From: an uncultured Paracoccus sp.
GTDB taxonomy: Bacteria > Pseudomonadota > Alphaproteobacteria > Rhodobacterales > Rhodobacteraceae
Reading direction: 5' to 3'
DNA length: 64,000 nt
Assembly (NCBI RefSeq): GCF_947487305.1
Contig: NZ_CANKWH010000003.1
Coordinates: forward strand, 1-64,000
In this document: positions 6,918 to 16,558 of the stretch, piece after piece
Numbering within the stretch: position 1 is the first letter of the stretch
Layout: each line of letters starts with the position of its first letter
Notes under the pieces: generated by a model
Database searches by the model: none
What the model was told of the DNA's origin: nothing
The model's input: only the letters and a program-made list of their open reading frames with translations
Translations under genes and position numbers: made by a program

Positions 6918-8102
6918 CTACTCGTCCGCATCGTAAAGCACGGCCTTGAGCCGCGTCAGTGCGGTTTCTGTCTCGTCTGCTGGGCCGACCAGGGCCACCC
7001 GGATGAATCCTGCGCCGGGATTGCGACCCCCGACCTCGCGCGAAAGATAGGCACCGGGCAGGACCTGAATCCCGGCCTTTGCCCAAAGCGTCTTCGCCGC
7101 CGCCTCGCCATCCTCGACCGGCAGCCACAGGAAGAAGCCGCCAGCGGGGCCCTGATAGCCCGGCACATTGCCCAGAACCCGGTCGGCGATGGTGAATTTC
7201 TGCTGGTAGAGGCGCAGGCTCGCGGTCACATGCGCCTCGTCGCGCCAGGCCGCCTCGCTGATGCGCTGCGCCGGCAGCGGCAGGGGGGCACCGGCAAAGC
7301 TGCGCAGCTTGCGGATCTGGTCGATGTTCTCGGCACTGCCTGCGACGAAGCCCGAGCGCAGCCCGGGCAGGTTCGACCGCTTGCTGAGCGAGTTGAACAT
7401 CACCACCCGGTCGGCATGACCCATGGCGGTGGCGACGGCCAGCGCGCCGGGGGGCGGCGTGTCGCGCCAGATCTCGGAATAGCATTCATCCGAGAAGATC
7501 AGGAAATCATGCCGCACCGCCAGCGTCACCAGTTCCTGCAGGTAATCGACCGAGGCGATGGCACCCTGCGGATTGGCCGGCGAGCAGATATAGGCGATGG
7601 CGGTGCGATCCAGCAGATCGCCGGGCAGGCCGGCATAGTCGGGCAGATCGCCGGTCTCGCGCGTGGCCGGGACATAGACCGGGTCGGCGTTCACGGCAGC
7701 CGCCGCGACCGTATAGACCTGATAGAAGGGGTTCGGCATCAGCACCGCCGGCCGCTCGCCATTCTTCCACTCGGGGCAGAGCGCCAGCGCGGCGTTGAAC
7801 AGCCCCTCGCGCGTGCCGTTCAGCGCCATGATCCGCTCGGGCGCGACATGCAGCCCATAGCGGCGCTGGAGCCAGCCGGAGATGGCGTCCAAGAGGCCCG
7901 GCGTGCCCTCGTTGGTCGGATACTTGGCAAATTCGCCGATATGCTCGGCCATCACCGAGGCGACGAAATCGGGCATGGCATGGCGCGGCTCGCCAATGGT
8001 CATCACCATCGGCTCGCCGCCGGGCTGAATGCCCGACAGAAGCTTCCGCAGACGCGGAAACGCGTAATCCGGCAGGTTCGAGAACCGCTCGGGGATTGCC
8101 AT
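6918..8102 (-). CDS. Class I/II pyridoxal-phosphate aminotransferase, DapC-like
   Basis: 394 residues from the ATG giving MAIPERF; the open frame continues upstream but without family character. Fold-type I motifs are clear: PNPFYQVY near 124, SDECYSE near 204 with Asp205 for the cofactor ring nitrogen, and the Schiff-base Lys241 in SLSKRSNLPGLRSGF. That last motif is typical of N-succinyldiaminopimelate aminotransferase-like enzymes of lysine and peptidoglycan synthesis. Other class I transaminase activities cannot be excluded. It lies 15 bp upstream of ftsK on the same strand. Confidence 0.85.
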   Translation of the reverse strand: MAIPERFSNLPDYAFPRLRKLLSGIQPGGEPMVMTIGEPRHAMPDFVASVMAEHIGEFAKYPTNEGTPGLLDAISGWLQRRYGLHVAPERIMALNGTREGLFNAALALCPEWKNGERPAVLMPNPFYQVYTVAAAAVNADPVYVPATRETGDLPDYAGLPGDLLDRTAIAYICSPANPQGAIASVDYLQELVTLAVRHDFLIFSDECYSEIWRDTPPPGALAVATAMGHADRVVMFNSLSKRSNLPGLRSGFVAGSAENIDQIRKLRSFAGAPLPLPAQRISEAAWRDEAHVTASLRLYQQKFTIADRVLGNVPGYQGPAGGFFLWLPVEDGEAAAKTLWAKAGIQVLPGAYLSREVGGRNPGAGFIRVALVGPADETETALTRLKAVLYDADE

Positions 8103-8259
8103 ACTGCCTCGCTTTCGGGATCTCATGTCCCGTTTTGCTGTCAGAGTAACGTGAAGCCCGGTTCCCGTCCAGCAAAAGGACGGCGGCAACAGGGGGTTGT
8201 GGCTTTTGGGTCGGGGTGCCGGGACCACCCCGTCAGGGCGCGGCAGGGCGCGCCGGGGG

Positions 8260-9501
8260 TCAGAGCCGCCCCAGCCGCTGCAGGATGCGGACCACGTCCG
8301 GGCCGATATGGTCATAAAAGGCATAAAGCCCGGCGCAGAGATAGTTCAGCCCCGGCTCGCCCGTGGCGGTCCGGATCAGCCGGTTCTTGGGACATTCGCC
8401 CCAGCAGAGCCGCAGATAGGCGCAATCACGGCATTTCTGCGGCAGGGTGGCGCTTTTCGCCCGGCCGAAATCCTGCTGCGGTTTGGAAAAGGCCAGCTCG
8501 GCCAGATGGGTCTGATTGATATTGCCGATGCGATAGTCGGAATAGACGAAATGGTCGCAGGAATAGACCTCGCCGTCATGCTCGACCGCCAGTGCCTTGC
8601 CGCAGAACTCGCTTTGCGTGCACATCTGCGCCGGCTGGCCGGCGGCCTGCGCCACGGCGGTCTCGAACAGGTTCACATGGACACGCCCGATATCGGTGGC
8701 GAACCATTCATCCCAGACCGCCGACAGGAAGGCGCCGTAATCCACCGGATCGACCGACCAGTCGGTGACGATCGAGTCCGGCAGACCGGGGCGGGCGCGT
8801 GGCTCGTCCTCGCGCGGCTGGTCGCGGGTCAGGGCGGGGGCGTCGGTCTGGAACTGGCGCGGCTCGACGGCGGGGGTGAACTGGATGCGCCATGTGCCCA
8901 GCTCGTCGGCGAGGAAGCGATAGACCGCGCGCGGTTCCAGCGCATTCTCGCGGTTCACCACGCAGAGCGCGGCAAAGGGAATCTTGGCCTCGCGCAACAG
9001 CTTGGCGGCGGCCATGACCAGATCGAAGGTCGGCTTGCCGTTCTTGGTGACGCGGAAGCGGTCATGAAGATGGCGCGGGCCGTCGATCGACAGGCCGACA
9101 TGGAAGCCATGGGCCTTCAGGAAGGTGATCCAGCGTGCGTCGAGCAGCAGGCCATTGGTCTGCAGGTCATTTTCGATCCGCTGGCCGGGCTTGCGATATT
9201 TCGCCTGCAGCACCACGACCTTCTGGAAGAAGGGCAGGCCCATCAGCGTCGGCTCTCCACCCTGCCACGAGAAGATCACCTCCTCGCCGGTCTGGCCCTC
9301 GATATATTGCCGGATGTGCTGCTCGAGCACCTCGTCGGACATCCGCGAATGCGCGGGGTGATGCAACAGCCCCGACTTGTGCAGGTAGAAGCAATAGGTG
9401 CAGTCGATATTGCACTCGGCCCCCGAGGGTTTGACCATCGCGTGAAAGCGGTAGGTCCGGCCCTGGATGAGCCGGTCCCTGTCAAGCACGGGTGCGGGCA
9501 T
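8260..9501 (-). CDS. Anaerobic sulfatase-maturating enzyme (radical SAM)
   Basis: 413 residues. The radical SAM cluster CNIDCTYC gives Cys30, Cys34 and Cys37. The C-terminal SPASM region carries further Cys, including CTQSEFCGKA, YSCDHF, CRDCAYLRLCWGECP and YLCAGL, for two auxiliary 4Fe-4S clusters. This architecture oxidises an active-site Cys or Ser of a sulfatase to formylglycine in the cytoplasm. The inner ATG at 9501 is chosen because AGGA sits 7 bp before it; ATG 9507 is the alternative. It lies 56 bp downstream of a sulfatase with a Ser-type site, its obvious substrate. A GC-rich hairpin between the two genes may lower its expression relative to the sulfatase. Confidence 0.92.
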   Translation of the reverse strand: MPAPVLDRDRLIQGRTYRFHAMVKPSGAECNIDCTYCFYLHKSGLLHHPAHSRMSDEVLEQHIRQYIEGQTGEEVIFSWQGGEPTLMGLPFFQKVVVLQAKYRKPGQRIENDLQTNGLLLDARWITFLKAHGFHVGLSIDGPRHLHDRFRVTKNGKPTFDLVMAAAKLLREAKIPFAALCVVNRENALEPRAVYRFLADELGTWRIQFTPAVEPRQFQTDAPALTRDQPREDEPRARPGLPDSIVTDWSVDPVDYGAFLSAVWDEWFATDIGRVHVNLFETAVAQAAGQPAQMCTQSEFCGKALAVEHDGEVYSCDHFVYSDYRIGNINQTHLAELAFSKPQQDFGRAKSATLPQKCRDCAYLRLCWGECPKNRLIRTATGEPGLNYLCAGLYAFYDHIGPDVVRILQRLGRL

Positions 9502-9557
9502 GGTCATGTCCTGTATCGGGTGAGGCGGGCGCCCCCGCGAAGGGGCACCCCATTGGG

Positions 9558-11186
9558 TCAGTTCGCGCCGGAGCCGACCTGATTCATGATCTTCGAGAGA
9601 TCGAAGGACGGTGCGACCTGCACGGGCGGGTGTTCGATCAGCGTTTGCACATGCGCGGCCAGAAGGTCCTGGATCGGCCCCATCAGCCACTGCTTGCGCT
9701 CGTTGCCATAGGTCAGATCGGTCACGGTATCGAAGCTTTCATAGGGGTCGAAGTGCAGGTTCATCACCATCGGGAACTTCAGCTGCTTCCAGGCGTCATA
9801 GAAGCCTTCCGAGGTGGCGAAGTGCATCTTCCACTTGCCAAGCCGTACGGCCCGCACGTCGTTGCCTTCATAATAAATGAAATCGTTGCGGTTCGACTTG
9901 TCGGAGATGCCTTTCCACCAGTCGAGGTTGTTCACCCCGTCGATGATCTGGTTCTTCTCGGCCAGTACATCTGCCGCGACATCCTTGACGCCTGCCGCCG
10001 CTGCCAGCGTGGTGAAGACATCCATATTGGTCTGGATGCCCTGCATCACCCGACCACCCGGAATTTGGCCGGGCCACCAGGCGATGAATGGCACCCGGAC
10101 GCCCCCTTCATAGGTGGTCATCTTCTCTCCGCGGAATGGCGTCGTGCCGCCATGGACACGGGCGCCATGCGAGGGTCCGTTATCGGTCGACCAGATGACG
10201 ATGGTGTTGTCCAGTTCGCCCATCGCCTTGAGTTTCTCGAGCAGGTCGCCGACCTGCATGTCATGCTCGATCATGCCCGAGCCGTAGACGTCATCCTCCA
10301 TCGTGGCTTCCTGCGCCAGATAGCGGTTCTCATCGGTAAGATGCTGGAACAGGTGCATCCGGCTGGGGTTCAGCCAGACGAACCAGGGCTTGTCGGCCTC
10401 TTTCGCGCGCGCAACGAAATCGAGACTCGCATCGATGAAGTTTGCATCGATCGTCTTCATCCGCTCGATGGTCAGCGGGCCGGTATCCTCGATGCGCTGC
10501 TTGCCGACCTTGCCGAAACGCGGGTCGACAGTTTGGTCATCAACATCGGTCGCCCAGCTGTGCAGCACGCCGCGCGGCCCGTATTTGGCCTTGAATTCGG
10601 GGTCCTGGGGATAGTCGCGCTGCTCGGGCGTTTCTTCGGCATTCAGGTGATAGAGATTGCCGAAGAATTCGTCGAAGCCGTGCACCGTGGGCAGCGAGCT
10701 GTTGCTGTCGCCCAGATGGTTCTTGCCGAACTGGCCAGTGGCATAGCCCTGGCCTTTCAAAACCTCGGCCAGGGTCGGGGATTCGGCCTTCAACCCCAAG
10801 GGCGAGCCGGGCAGACCGACCGAGGTCATGCCCGAGCGGATCGGGTATTGCCCGGTGATCAGCGCCGCGCGCCCTGCGGTCGAGGAGGGCTGGGAATAAT
10901 GTTCGGTGAACATGATGCCTTCGCGCGCCAGCCGGTCGATATTGGGTGTGGTGTATCCCATCACGCCCTGACCGTAGGCGCTGACATTGGTCCAGCCCAC
11001 ATCATCGGGATAGATAATGAGGATATTGGGTTTGCTGGCTGCGTCTGACTGCGTGGCTTCACCCGTGGCCGCAGGCTCGGGTGTCGTCTGTGCAAGGGCC
11101 GGACCGGCAAGCATCGTGGCCAGCGCCAGGCTTGAGGTCGCAAGGACGGTCCGGATCGACGTTGGGGGTCTGAAAGACTGAGACAT
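9558..11186 (-). CDS. Secreted Ser-type arylsulfatase
   Basis: 542 residues. A Sec signal peptide (hydrophobic core VLATSSLALATMLAGPALA) ends near residue 32. The sulfatase fold starts at PNILIIYPDDVGW with metal-binding Asp61-Asp62. The activation motif is Ser102-Thr-Ala104-Gly-Arg106 followed by AALITG, so it fits the (C/S)-x-(P/A)-x-R rule but has Ser rather than Cys. Further motifs include GKNHLG and WSTDNGPSHG. It hydrolyses organic sulfate esters in the periplasm after formylglycine formation by the adjacent maturase. The substrate is not determinable. Start chosen at MSQSF, which gives a proper signal peptide. Confidence 0.92.
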   Translation of the reverse strand: MSQSFRPPTSIRTVLATSSLALATMLAGPALAQTTPEPAATGEATQSDAASKPNILIIYPDDVGWTNVSAYGQGVMGYTTPNIDRLAREGIMFTEHYSQPSSTAGRAALITGQYPIRSGMTSVGLPGSPLGLKAESPTLAEVLKGQGYATGQFGKNHLGDSNSSLPTVHGFDEFFGNLYHLNAEETPEQRDYPQDPEFKAKYGPRGVLHSWATDVDDQTVDPRFGKVGKQRIEDTGPLTIERMKTIDANFIDASLDFVARAKEADKPWFVWLNPSRMHLFQHLTDENRYLAQEATMEDDVYGSGMIEHDMQVGDLLEKLKAMGELDNTIVIWSTDNGPSHGARVHGGTTPFRGEKMTTYEGGVRVPFIAWWPGQIPGGRVMQGIQTNMDVFTTLAAAAGVKDVAADVLAEKNQIIDGVNNLDWWKGISDKSNRNDFIYYEGNDVRAVRLGKWKMHFATSEGFYDAWKQLKFPMVMNLHFDPYESFDTVTDLTYGNERKQWLMGPIQDLLAAHVQTLIEHPPVQVAPSFDLSKIMNQVGSGAN

Positions 11187-11363
11187 GGCTTTCCCTTTGA
11201 ATGTAAACGCCAGCTCGGGGGGCCACGCGCATGATATCATGCTTAACCATGATCTGTGAAAGGCCCGGGGGGTGTGACCAATTGGCGCACAACCACAGGG
11301 AGGTGCGTCCGGGAGGGCGCGCGCACCGTCCAGATCGGGAAATTTCTCTTAATATTTAAAGGC

Positions 11364-11388
11364 GTTCGGCCCGCGATCCGGGCCGAAC
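11364..11388 (-). terminator. Hairpin downstream of the amidase gene
   Basis: A perfect 10-bp stem, GTTCGGCCCG / CGGGCCGAAC, with a 5-nt loop lies 6 bp beyond the amidase stop. On the minus strand it is followed by the T-rich stretch TTTAAATATT. It probably terminates the amidase transcript before the sulfatase gene. Confidence 0.7.
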
Positions 11389-11394
11389 TCAGGG

Positions 11395-12720
11395 TCAGCC
11401 GAGCGCGGACTCGATCGCGGCGGCGACCCGCATCAGTCGCCGGTCGCCATCGGTCGCGCCCATGGCCATCAGTCCGCAACCGGGTTGGCCGGTGGGGATG
11501 GTGGCGGCGGGCAGGCCCATCAGGTTGCCAACGCGGGTATTGCGCAGCGTCAGCAGGTTCGCCTTGACGAAATAGTCGGTATCGGTCGCCAGCCGTTCGG
11601 CATCGGGCGGCAGGATCGGCACGGTGGGCAGGATCACCGCGTCATAGCCTGCCATCTCGGCCGCCCATTCCCGGCGATAGCGCACCAGCGATTCCCATGC
11701 GGCGACGAAATCGGGGGCGCGGACCTCCTTGCCGCCCCGAAAGCGTTCGAGGATAGGCGGATGCATCGCCTCGGGCGCGGCCTCGATCTGGTCGCGCCAG
11801 ATGCCATAGGCCTCGGGCGCGAAAAGCAGCGGCGACAGCGCCATGGCCTTGGGCAGAAAGCCCGGTGCCGTGCGCGAGATGATGGCACCCGCAGCGGCGA
11901 GGCGGTTCACTGCGTCCTCGAAGGCCAGAACCGGGGCTTCCTGCGCCTCCTCGAAGGGCACGCCGTCCAGCACCATCAGCCGCAAGCCCGCGACCGAGGC
12001 ACCGGCGAGATCGACCGGCTGATCGCCGCGCAGCGCCGCCAACAGGAAGGCGCAATCCTCGACCGTGCGGGCCAAGGGGCCGACCACGTCGAACTTGCGC
12101 GCCAGGGGCACCACGCCGCGGCTGTCGGTGCCGCCATGGCTGGGCTTGAAGCCCACGAGCCCGTTCCACGCCGCCGGCACCCGGATCGAGCCGCCGGTGT
12201 CGGAACCGATCGCCGCCGCCGCCAGACCCATCGCCACCGACACTGCCGCCCCGCTGGACGAGCCGCCGGGCGCCAGCGCAGCGTCGAGCGCATTGGGCGG
12301 CGTCGCCGTCATCGGGTTCAGGCCAAGGCCGGAAAAGGCCAGTTCGGTCATATGGGTCTTGCCGAGGCAGACGGTGCCCGCCGCCGTGGCGTTGGCCAGC
12401 GTCGCGGCGTCCTGCGCCGGGATCCGGCCTTCCAGCAGCCGCGAGCCCGCCTCGGTGGCGATGCCGGCGCTGTCGATATTGTCCTTCCAGCTGATCGCCA
12501 CCCCGTCCAGCAGGGAACGGCGCATCCCGGCCTTGTTGCGGTCATGGGCGGCAATGGCCTCGACCTTGGCGCGGGCAGGGGTCACGCGGGCATAGATGCG
12601 CTTGGCAAAGGGATTGGCCTCGATCGCGGCCAGATAGGCCTCGGTCTGGTCGACCGGGTCCAGAAGCCCGGCCATGATCGCCCGGCCCTGCTCGGCCGCC
12701 GACGCCCTGAGCCAGTCCAT
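11395..12720 (-). CDS. Amidase-signature hydrolase
   Basis: 441 residues with the full Ser-cisSer-Lys signature: Lys79 in ISWKDN, Ser154 in PGGSSSGAA, and nucleophile Ser178 in GSDTGGSIRVPA. It hydrolyses an amide bond in the cytoplasm. The sequence resembles general amidases rather than GatA, because it is shorter and no gatB or gatC is nearby. The substrate is unknown. Its ATG overlaps the stop of the upstream SdhAF4-like gene (TGATG), suggesting translational coupling, although no functional link is evident. Confidence 0.88.
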   Translation of the reverse strand: MDWLRASAAEQGRAIMAGLLDPVDQTEAYLAAIEANPFAKRIYARVTPARAKVEAIAAHDRNKAGMRRSLLDGVAISWKDNIDSAGIATEAGSRLLEGRIPAQDAATLANATAAGTVCLGKTHMTELAFSGLGLNPMTATPPNALDAALAPGGSSSGAAVSVAMGLAAAAIGSDTGGSIRVPAAWNGLVGFKPSHGGTDSRGVVPLARKFDVVGPLARTVEDCAFLLAALRGDQPVDLAGASVAGLRLMVLDGVPFEEAQEAPVLAFEDAVNRLAAAGAIISRTAPGFLPKAMALSPLLFAPEAYGIWRDQIEAAPEAMHPPILERFRGGKEVRAPDFVAAWESLVRYRREWAAEMAGYDAVILPTVPILPPDAERLATDTDYFVKANLLTLRNTRVGNLMGLPAATIPTGQPGCGLMAMGATDGDRRLMRVAAAIESALG

Positions 12721-12908
12721 CAGAAATCCACCGCCAAACCGTTCTTCTCGTAATCGCCAAAGCGCACCGGCTCGGCCCCGTCGCGGCCGCCATATTCCTT
12801 GGGCAGCGGCGGCAGCGCCTCGGCCTTCTTGCGGCGCTCGGCGGCTTCGGCAAGGGCACGCTGCGCTGCGGGGGGAAGGTCAGCGGGGATATCCTGCTTG
12901 TCGGTCAT
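12720..12908 (-). CDS. DUF1674 / SdhAF4-like protein
   Basis: 62 residues. The C-terminus EPVRFGDYEKNGLAVDF and the preceding EYGGRDG are the hallmark of DUF1674, the bacterial homologue of succinate dehydrogenase assembly factor 4. In mitochondria that factor binds flavinylated SdhA and protects it during complex II assembly. The N-terminal half is a charged Ala/Glu-rich helix. The length is normal for the family. It is divergent from rsmB and couples to the downstream amidase. The bacterial function is inferred from homology. Confidence 0.88.
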   Translation of the reverse strand: MTDKQDIPADLPPAAQRALAEAAERRKKAEALPPLPKEYGGRDGAEPVRFGDYEKNGLAVDF

Positions 12909-12967
12909 GGTCTTGGACCTCTAATGCGCCTATGTGTCTCACTTCGGTTTAGGCGAAGGAAGCGGCT

Positions 12968-14248
12968 TTGGCAAAGGTTCAGGCTCGGGGGGTTCAGGAT
13001 CGGGCAGTTCAGGATGGCGCGCGCAAGGGTGCGCTGGCGCTGCTGGCGGGTCTGCGCGAGGGGCGGTCACTTGGCGATCAGGCCGGGCGGCTGAACCACC
13101 TTCCGCATGGCGACCGGGCGCGGGCGCAGCGGCTGGTACTGGCCGCCCTGCGCCACCGGGATCGCGCCGACCTGGTGCTGGGCCGGTTCCTGCAGCGCAA
13201 GCCCAAGCCCGAGGTGGCTGACCTGCTGCGTCTGGCGACGGTCGAACTGCTGGAACTGGGCGAGGCGCCGCATGGCGTGGTGAATGCCGCCGTCGGGCTG
13301 GTGCGCGGCATGGGCAAGAAGGGCGCGGCGGCCTCGGGCATGGTGAACGCGGTTCTGCGAAAGGTAGCCGAGGTCACGGACTGGGCCAACCTGCCGGTGC
13401 AGCCCCTGCCCAATTGGCTGCGGAAGGCGCTGGTCGCCGCCTATGGCCGCGAGGCGGTTGCGGCGATGGAGGCGGCGCATCAGGCCGGCGCGCCGCTGGA
13501 CCTGACGCTGAAGCCGGGCGCTGCAGCGCCCGAGGGCGATCTGCTGCCGACCGGCTCGGTCCGGCTGGTTGGTACGCCGCAGCTTTCCGCGCTGCCGGGA
13601 TATGAGGCGGGCGACTGGTGGGTGCAGGATGCCGCCGCCGCGCTGGCCGCGAAGCTGCTGAACGCGCAGCCGGGCGAGACGGTCGTGGACCTTTGCGCCG
13701 CGCCGGGCGGCAAGACGCTGCAAATGGCCGCCGCCGGGGCCAAGGTCACGGCGGTCGACATCTCGGATCAGCGCATGGCGCGGGTGGCCGAGAACCTCGC
13801 CCGTTGCGATCTCACGGCCGAATTGGTGGTGGCCGATGCGCTGGCATGGACCCCGGCCAGCCCGCCCGATGCGGTGCTGCTGGATGCGCCCTGTTCCGCC
13901 ACCGGCACGATTCGCCGCCATCCCGACCTGCCGCTGTTGCGCGATGGCGCGGGGCTGGCCGAGATCACCGCGCTGCAATCGGCGCTGATCGACCATGCGT
14001 TCGCCATGCTGCCCACAGGCGGCCGGCTGGTCTTTGCCACCTGCTCGCTGCTGTCCGAAGAGGGCGAGGCGCAGCTGACTGCCGCGCTGGCGCGTCACCC
14101 GGACTTGCAGGTGATCCGCCCCGAGATGCCCGGCATCGATCCCGCCTGGATCACGCCCGAGGGTGGTTTGAGGCTGCGCCCGGACTATTGGCCGGATCGC
14201 GGCGGCATGGACGGGTTCTTCATCGCCGCCCTGCGGAAAACCGCCTGA
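12968..14248 (+). CDS. rsmB: 16S rRNA m5C967 methyltransferase RsmB
   Basis: 426 residues. The N-terminal ~140 residues form a NusB-like RNA-binding domain (AVELLELGEAPHGVVNAAVG). The methyltransferase domain carries the SAM loop DLCAAPGGKT, the catalytic motif DAPCSATG and the second cysteine motif ATCS. It methylates C967 of 16S rRNA. The start is taken as TTG 12968 with GAAGGAAG 6 bp upstream, since no in-frame ATG lies close; this is slightly uncertain. purH follows on the same strand 60 bp downstream. Confidence 0.92.
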   Translation: MAKVQARGVQDRAVQDGARKGALALLAGLREGRSLGDQAGRLNHLPHGDRARAQRLVLAALRHRDRADLVLGRFLQRKPKPEVADLLRLATVELLELGEAPHGVVNAAVGLVRGMGKKGAAASGMVNAVLRKVAEVTDWANLPVQPLPNWLRKALVAAYGREAVAAMEAAHQAGAPLDLTLKPGAAAPEGDLLPTGSVRLVGTPQLSALPGYEAGDWWVQDAAAALAAKLLNAQPGETVVDLCAAPGGKTLQMAAAGAKVTAVDISDQRMARVAENLARCDLTAELVVADALAWTPASPPDAVLLDAPCSATGTIRRHPDLPLLRDGAGLAEITALQSALIDHAFAMLPTGGRLVFATCSLLSEEGEAQLTAALARHPDLQVIRPEMPGIDPAWITPEGGLRLRPDYWPDRGGMDGFFIAALRKTA

Positions 14249-14308
14249 GCGCTGGACGCGGCGCCGCCACGGGGGTAACTGACCCGCAAACCACGCCCGA
14301 GGACCCAG

Positions 14309-15898
14309 ATGACCGACCTGATCCCGCTGCGCCGCGCGCTGATTTCCGTTTCCGACAAGACCGGGCTGATCGACTTCGCCCGCAGGCTGGATGCGCGGGG
14401 GATCGAGATCCTCTCGACCGGCGGCACCGCCAAGGCGCTGCGCGAGGCCGGGCTGACCGTGGTGGACGTGGCCGATGTGACCGGCTTTCCCGAGATGATG
14501 GACGGGCGCGTCAAGACGCTGCACCCGGCGGTGCATGGCGGGCTTCTGGCGCTGCGCGACAATGACGAGCATCTGGCCGCGATGGAGGCTCATGGGATCG
14601 GGCCGATCGATCTTCTGGTGGTGAACCTCTACCCGTTCGAGGAGACGGTGGCCAAGGGCGCCGGTTACGACGAGTGCATCGAGAATATCGATATCGGCGG
14701 GCCGGCGATGATCCGGGCGGCGGCCAAGAACCATGCCTTCGTCAATGTCATCGTCGATGTGCAGGATTACGACGCGCTTCTGGCCGAGATGGATGCGAAT
14801 GACGACCGCTGCTCGCTGGCCTTCCGCAAGCGGCTGGCGCAGACCGCTTATGCCCGCACCGCGGCCTATGATGCGGCGGTGTCCAACTGGATGGCCGGGG
14901 CCATCGGCGAGGAGACCCCGCGCCGCCGTGCCTTTGCCGGGACCTTGGCGCAGGGCCTGCGTTACGGCGAGAACCCGCATCAGGCGGCGGCCTTCTATGT
15001 CACCGGCGAGGCGCGGCCGGGCGTTGCCACCGCGCGTCAGTGGCAGGGCAAGGAACTGAGCTATAACAACATCAACGACATCGACGCGGCTTTCGAGCTG
15101 GTGGCCGAGTTCGACCCGGCTGAAGGCTCGGCCTGCGCCATCATCAAGCACGCCAATCCCTGCGGCGTGGCGCAGGGTGGTTCTGCGCTGGACGCCTACA
15201 AGCGCGCCTATGACTGCGACCGGACCTCGGCCTTTGGCGGGATTGTGGCGCTGAACCAGGTGCTCGACGGAGCGACGGCGGAAGAGATCGTGAAGATATT
15301 TACCGAGGTGGTCATTGCGCCGGATGCCGACGAGAATGCCAAGGCGATTTTCGCCGGCAAGAAGAACCTGCGGCTGCTGACCACCGGCGGGCTGCCCGAC
15401 CCGATGGCCGCAGGGCTGAGCTTCCGGCAGGTGGCCGGCGGGTTCCTGGCCCAGGGGCGCGACAACGGCCATGTGGCGTGCGAGGCGCTGAAGATTGTCA
15501 GCAAGCGCCAGCCGTCCGAGGCCGAACTGGCCGATCTGATGTTCGCCTGGACCGTCGCCAAGCATGTGAAATCCAATGCCATCGTCTATGCCAAGGATCT
15601 GGCGACCGTGGGCATCGGTGCGGGGCAGATGAGCCGCGTCGACAGCACCCGCATCGGCCGCCGAAAATCCGAGGACATGGCCGAGGTGCTGGCCCTGCCG
15701 CTGCCGCTGACCGTGGGTTCTGCCGTCGCCTCGGATGCGTTCTTCCCCTTTGCCGACGGGATCGAAGCTCTGGCCGAGGCCGGCGCCAAGGCGGTGATCC
15801 AGCCCGGCGGTTCGATGCGCGATGCCGAGGTGATCGAGGCCGCCGACCGTCTGGGTCTGGCCATGGTCTTTACCGGCCAGCGGCATTTCCGGCACTGA
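14309..15898 (+). CDS. purH: Bifunctional AICAR formyltransferase / IMP cyclohydrolase
   Basis: 529 residues, normal length. The N-terminal ~200 residues are the IMP cyclohydrolase domain ([37 protein letters not shown]). The rest is the formyltransferase domain ([26 protein letters not shown], and SNAIVYAKD). It performs the last two steps of de novo purine synthesis. lspA starts 4 bp after its stop, so rsmB-purH-lspA and probably the following lipoprotein are co-transcribed. Confidence 0.97.
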   Translation: MTDLIPLRRALISVSDKTGLIDFARRLDARGIEILSTGGTAKALREAGLTVVDVADVTGFPEMMDGRVKTLHPAVHGGLLALRDNDEHLAAMEAHGIGPIDLLVVNLYPFEETVAKGAGYDECIENIDIGGPAMIRAAAKNHAFVNVIVDVQDYDALLAEMDANDDRCSLAFRKRLAQTAYARTAAYDAAVSNWMAGAIGEETPRRRAFAGTLAQGLRYGENPHQAAAFYVTGEARPGVATARQWQGKELSYNNINDIDAAFELVAEFDPAEGSACAIIKHANPCGVAQGGSALDAYKRAYDCDRTSAFGGIVALNQVLDGATAEEIVKIFTEVVIAPDADENAKAIFAGKKNLRLLTTGGLPDPMAAGLSFRQVAGGFLAQGRDNGHVACEALKIVSKRQPSEAELADLMFAWTVAKHVKSNAIVYAKDLATVGIGAGQMSRVDSTRIGRRKSEDMAEVLALPLPLTVGSAVASDAFFPFADGIEALAEAGAKAVIQPGGSMRDAEVIEAADRLGLAMVFTGQRHFRH

Positions 15899-15901
15899 TC
15901 C

Positions 15902-16525
15902 ATGACCGAGAACAGCGCCCCGCCGCCGCTGCGGAAAAAACCCGCCGCCGCCAAGCCCAAGCCACGCGCGCCGAAGATCGAGCCGCGGCCCGATCCCGCG
16001 TTGACCGGCTCGATGCGTCTGGTCGCCTGGGTTGCGGGGGCGATCATCCTGCTGGACCAGGTGCTGAAATACTGGGTCGTGCATGTGCTGGAGCTGGACC
16101 GGGTGCGGGCCATCGACCTTTTGCCGCCTTGGCTCAACCTGCGCATGGCCTGGAACGAGGGGGTGAATTTCGGCCTTCTCTCCAGCGAGAGGGATTTCAT
16201 GCGCTGGGTGCTGATCGCCGTGGCGGTGGTCATCTGCCTCTGGGTCTGGTTCTGGCTGAAGCGCAGCGCGCAGGGGCGGATCGCCAAGATTGCCGGGGGC
16301 CTGCTGATCGGCGGGGCCATCGGCAATGTGATCGACCGGATCTATTTCGGCGCGGTGGCGGATTTCCTGAACATGTCGCTGCCGGGCTGGGAGAATCCCT
16401 ACAGCTTCAACGTGGCCGATATCGCGATCTTCGCCGGCGCCATCGGACTGATCCTGATGCCGTCCAAGGACAAGGCCGGGACGCCGGGCGACAAGACCCG
16501 TGACGAGCCTCGGAATTCACGCTAG
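15902..16525 (+). CDS. lspA: Lipoprotein signal peptidase
   Basis: 207 residues with four membrane helices. The catalytic aspartates lie in [15 protein letters not shown] and FNVADIAIF, and the AWNEGVNFG motif of the family is present. It cleaves prolipoproteins in the inner membrane after diacylglycerylation. It has an unusual ~35-residue Pro/Lys-rich N-terminal cytoplasmic extension before the first helix; LspA usually is about 160-170 residues. A lipoprotein gene follows immediately. Confidence 0.95.
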   Translation: MTENSAPPPLRKKPAAAKPKPRAPKIEPRPDPALTGSMRLVAWVAGAIILLDQVLKYWVVHVLELDRVRAIDLLPPWLNLRMAWNEGVNFGLLSSERDFMRWVLIAVAVVICLWVWFWLKRSAQGRIAKIAGGLLIGGAIGNVIDRIYFGAVADFLNMSLPGWENPYSFNVADIAIFAGAIGLILMPSKDKAGTPGDKTRDEPRNSR

Positions 16526-16558
16526 AACGGGCCGAAAGAGACAGAGGGCAGGCACAGT

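Noticed and set aside
13067..16084. A 1005-codon open frame on the minus strand
   Set aside because: It is antisense to rsmB and purH. Its composition (His/Gly/Arg/Gln-rich) is the mirror of high-GC codon bias, and no family motif is present.
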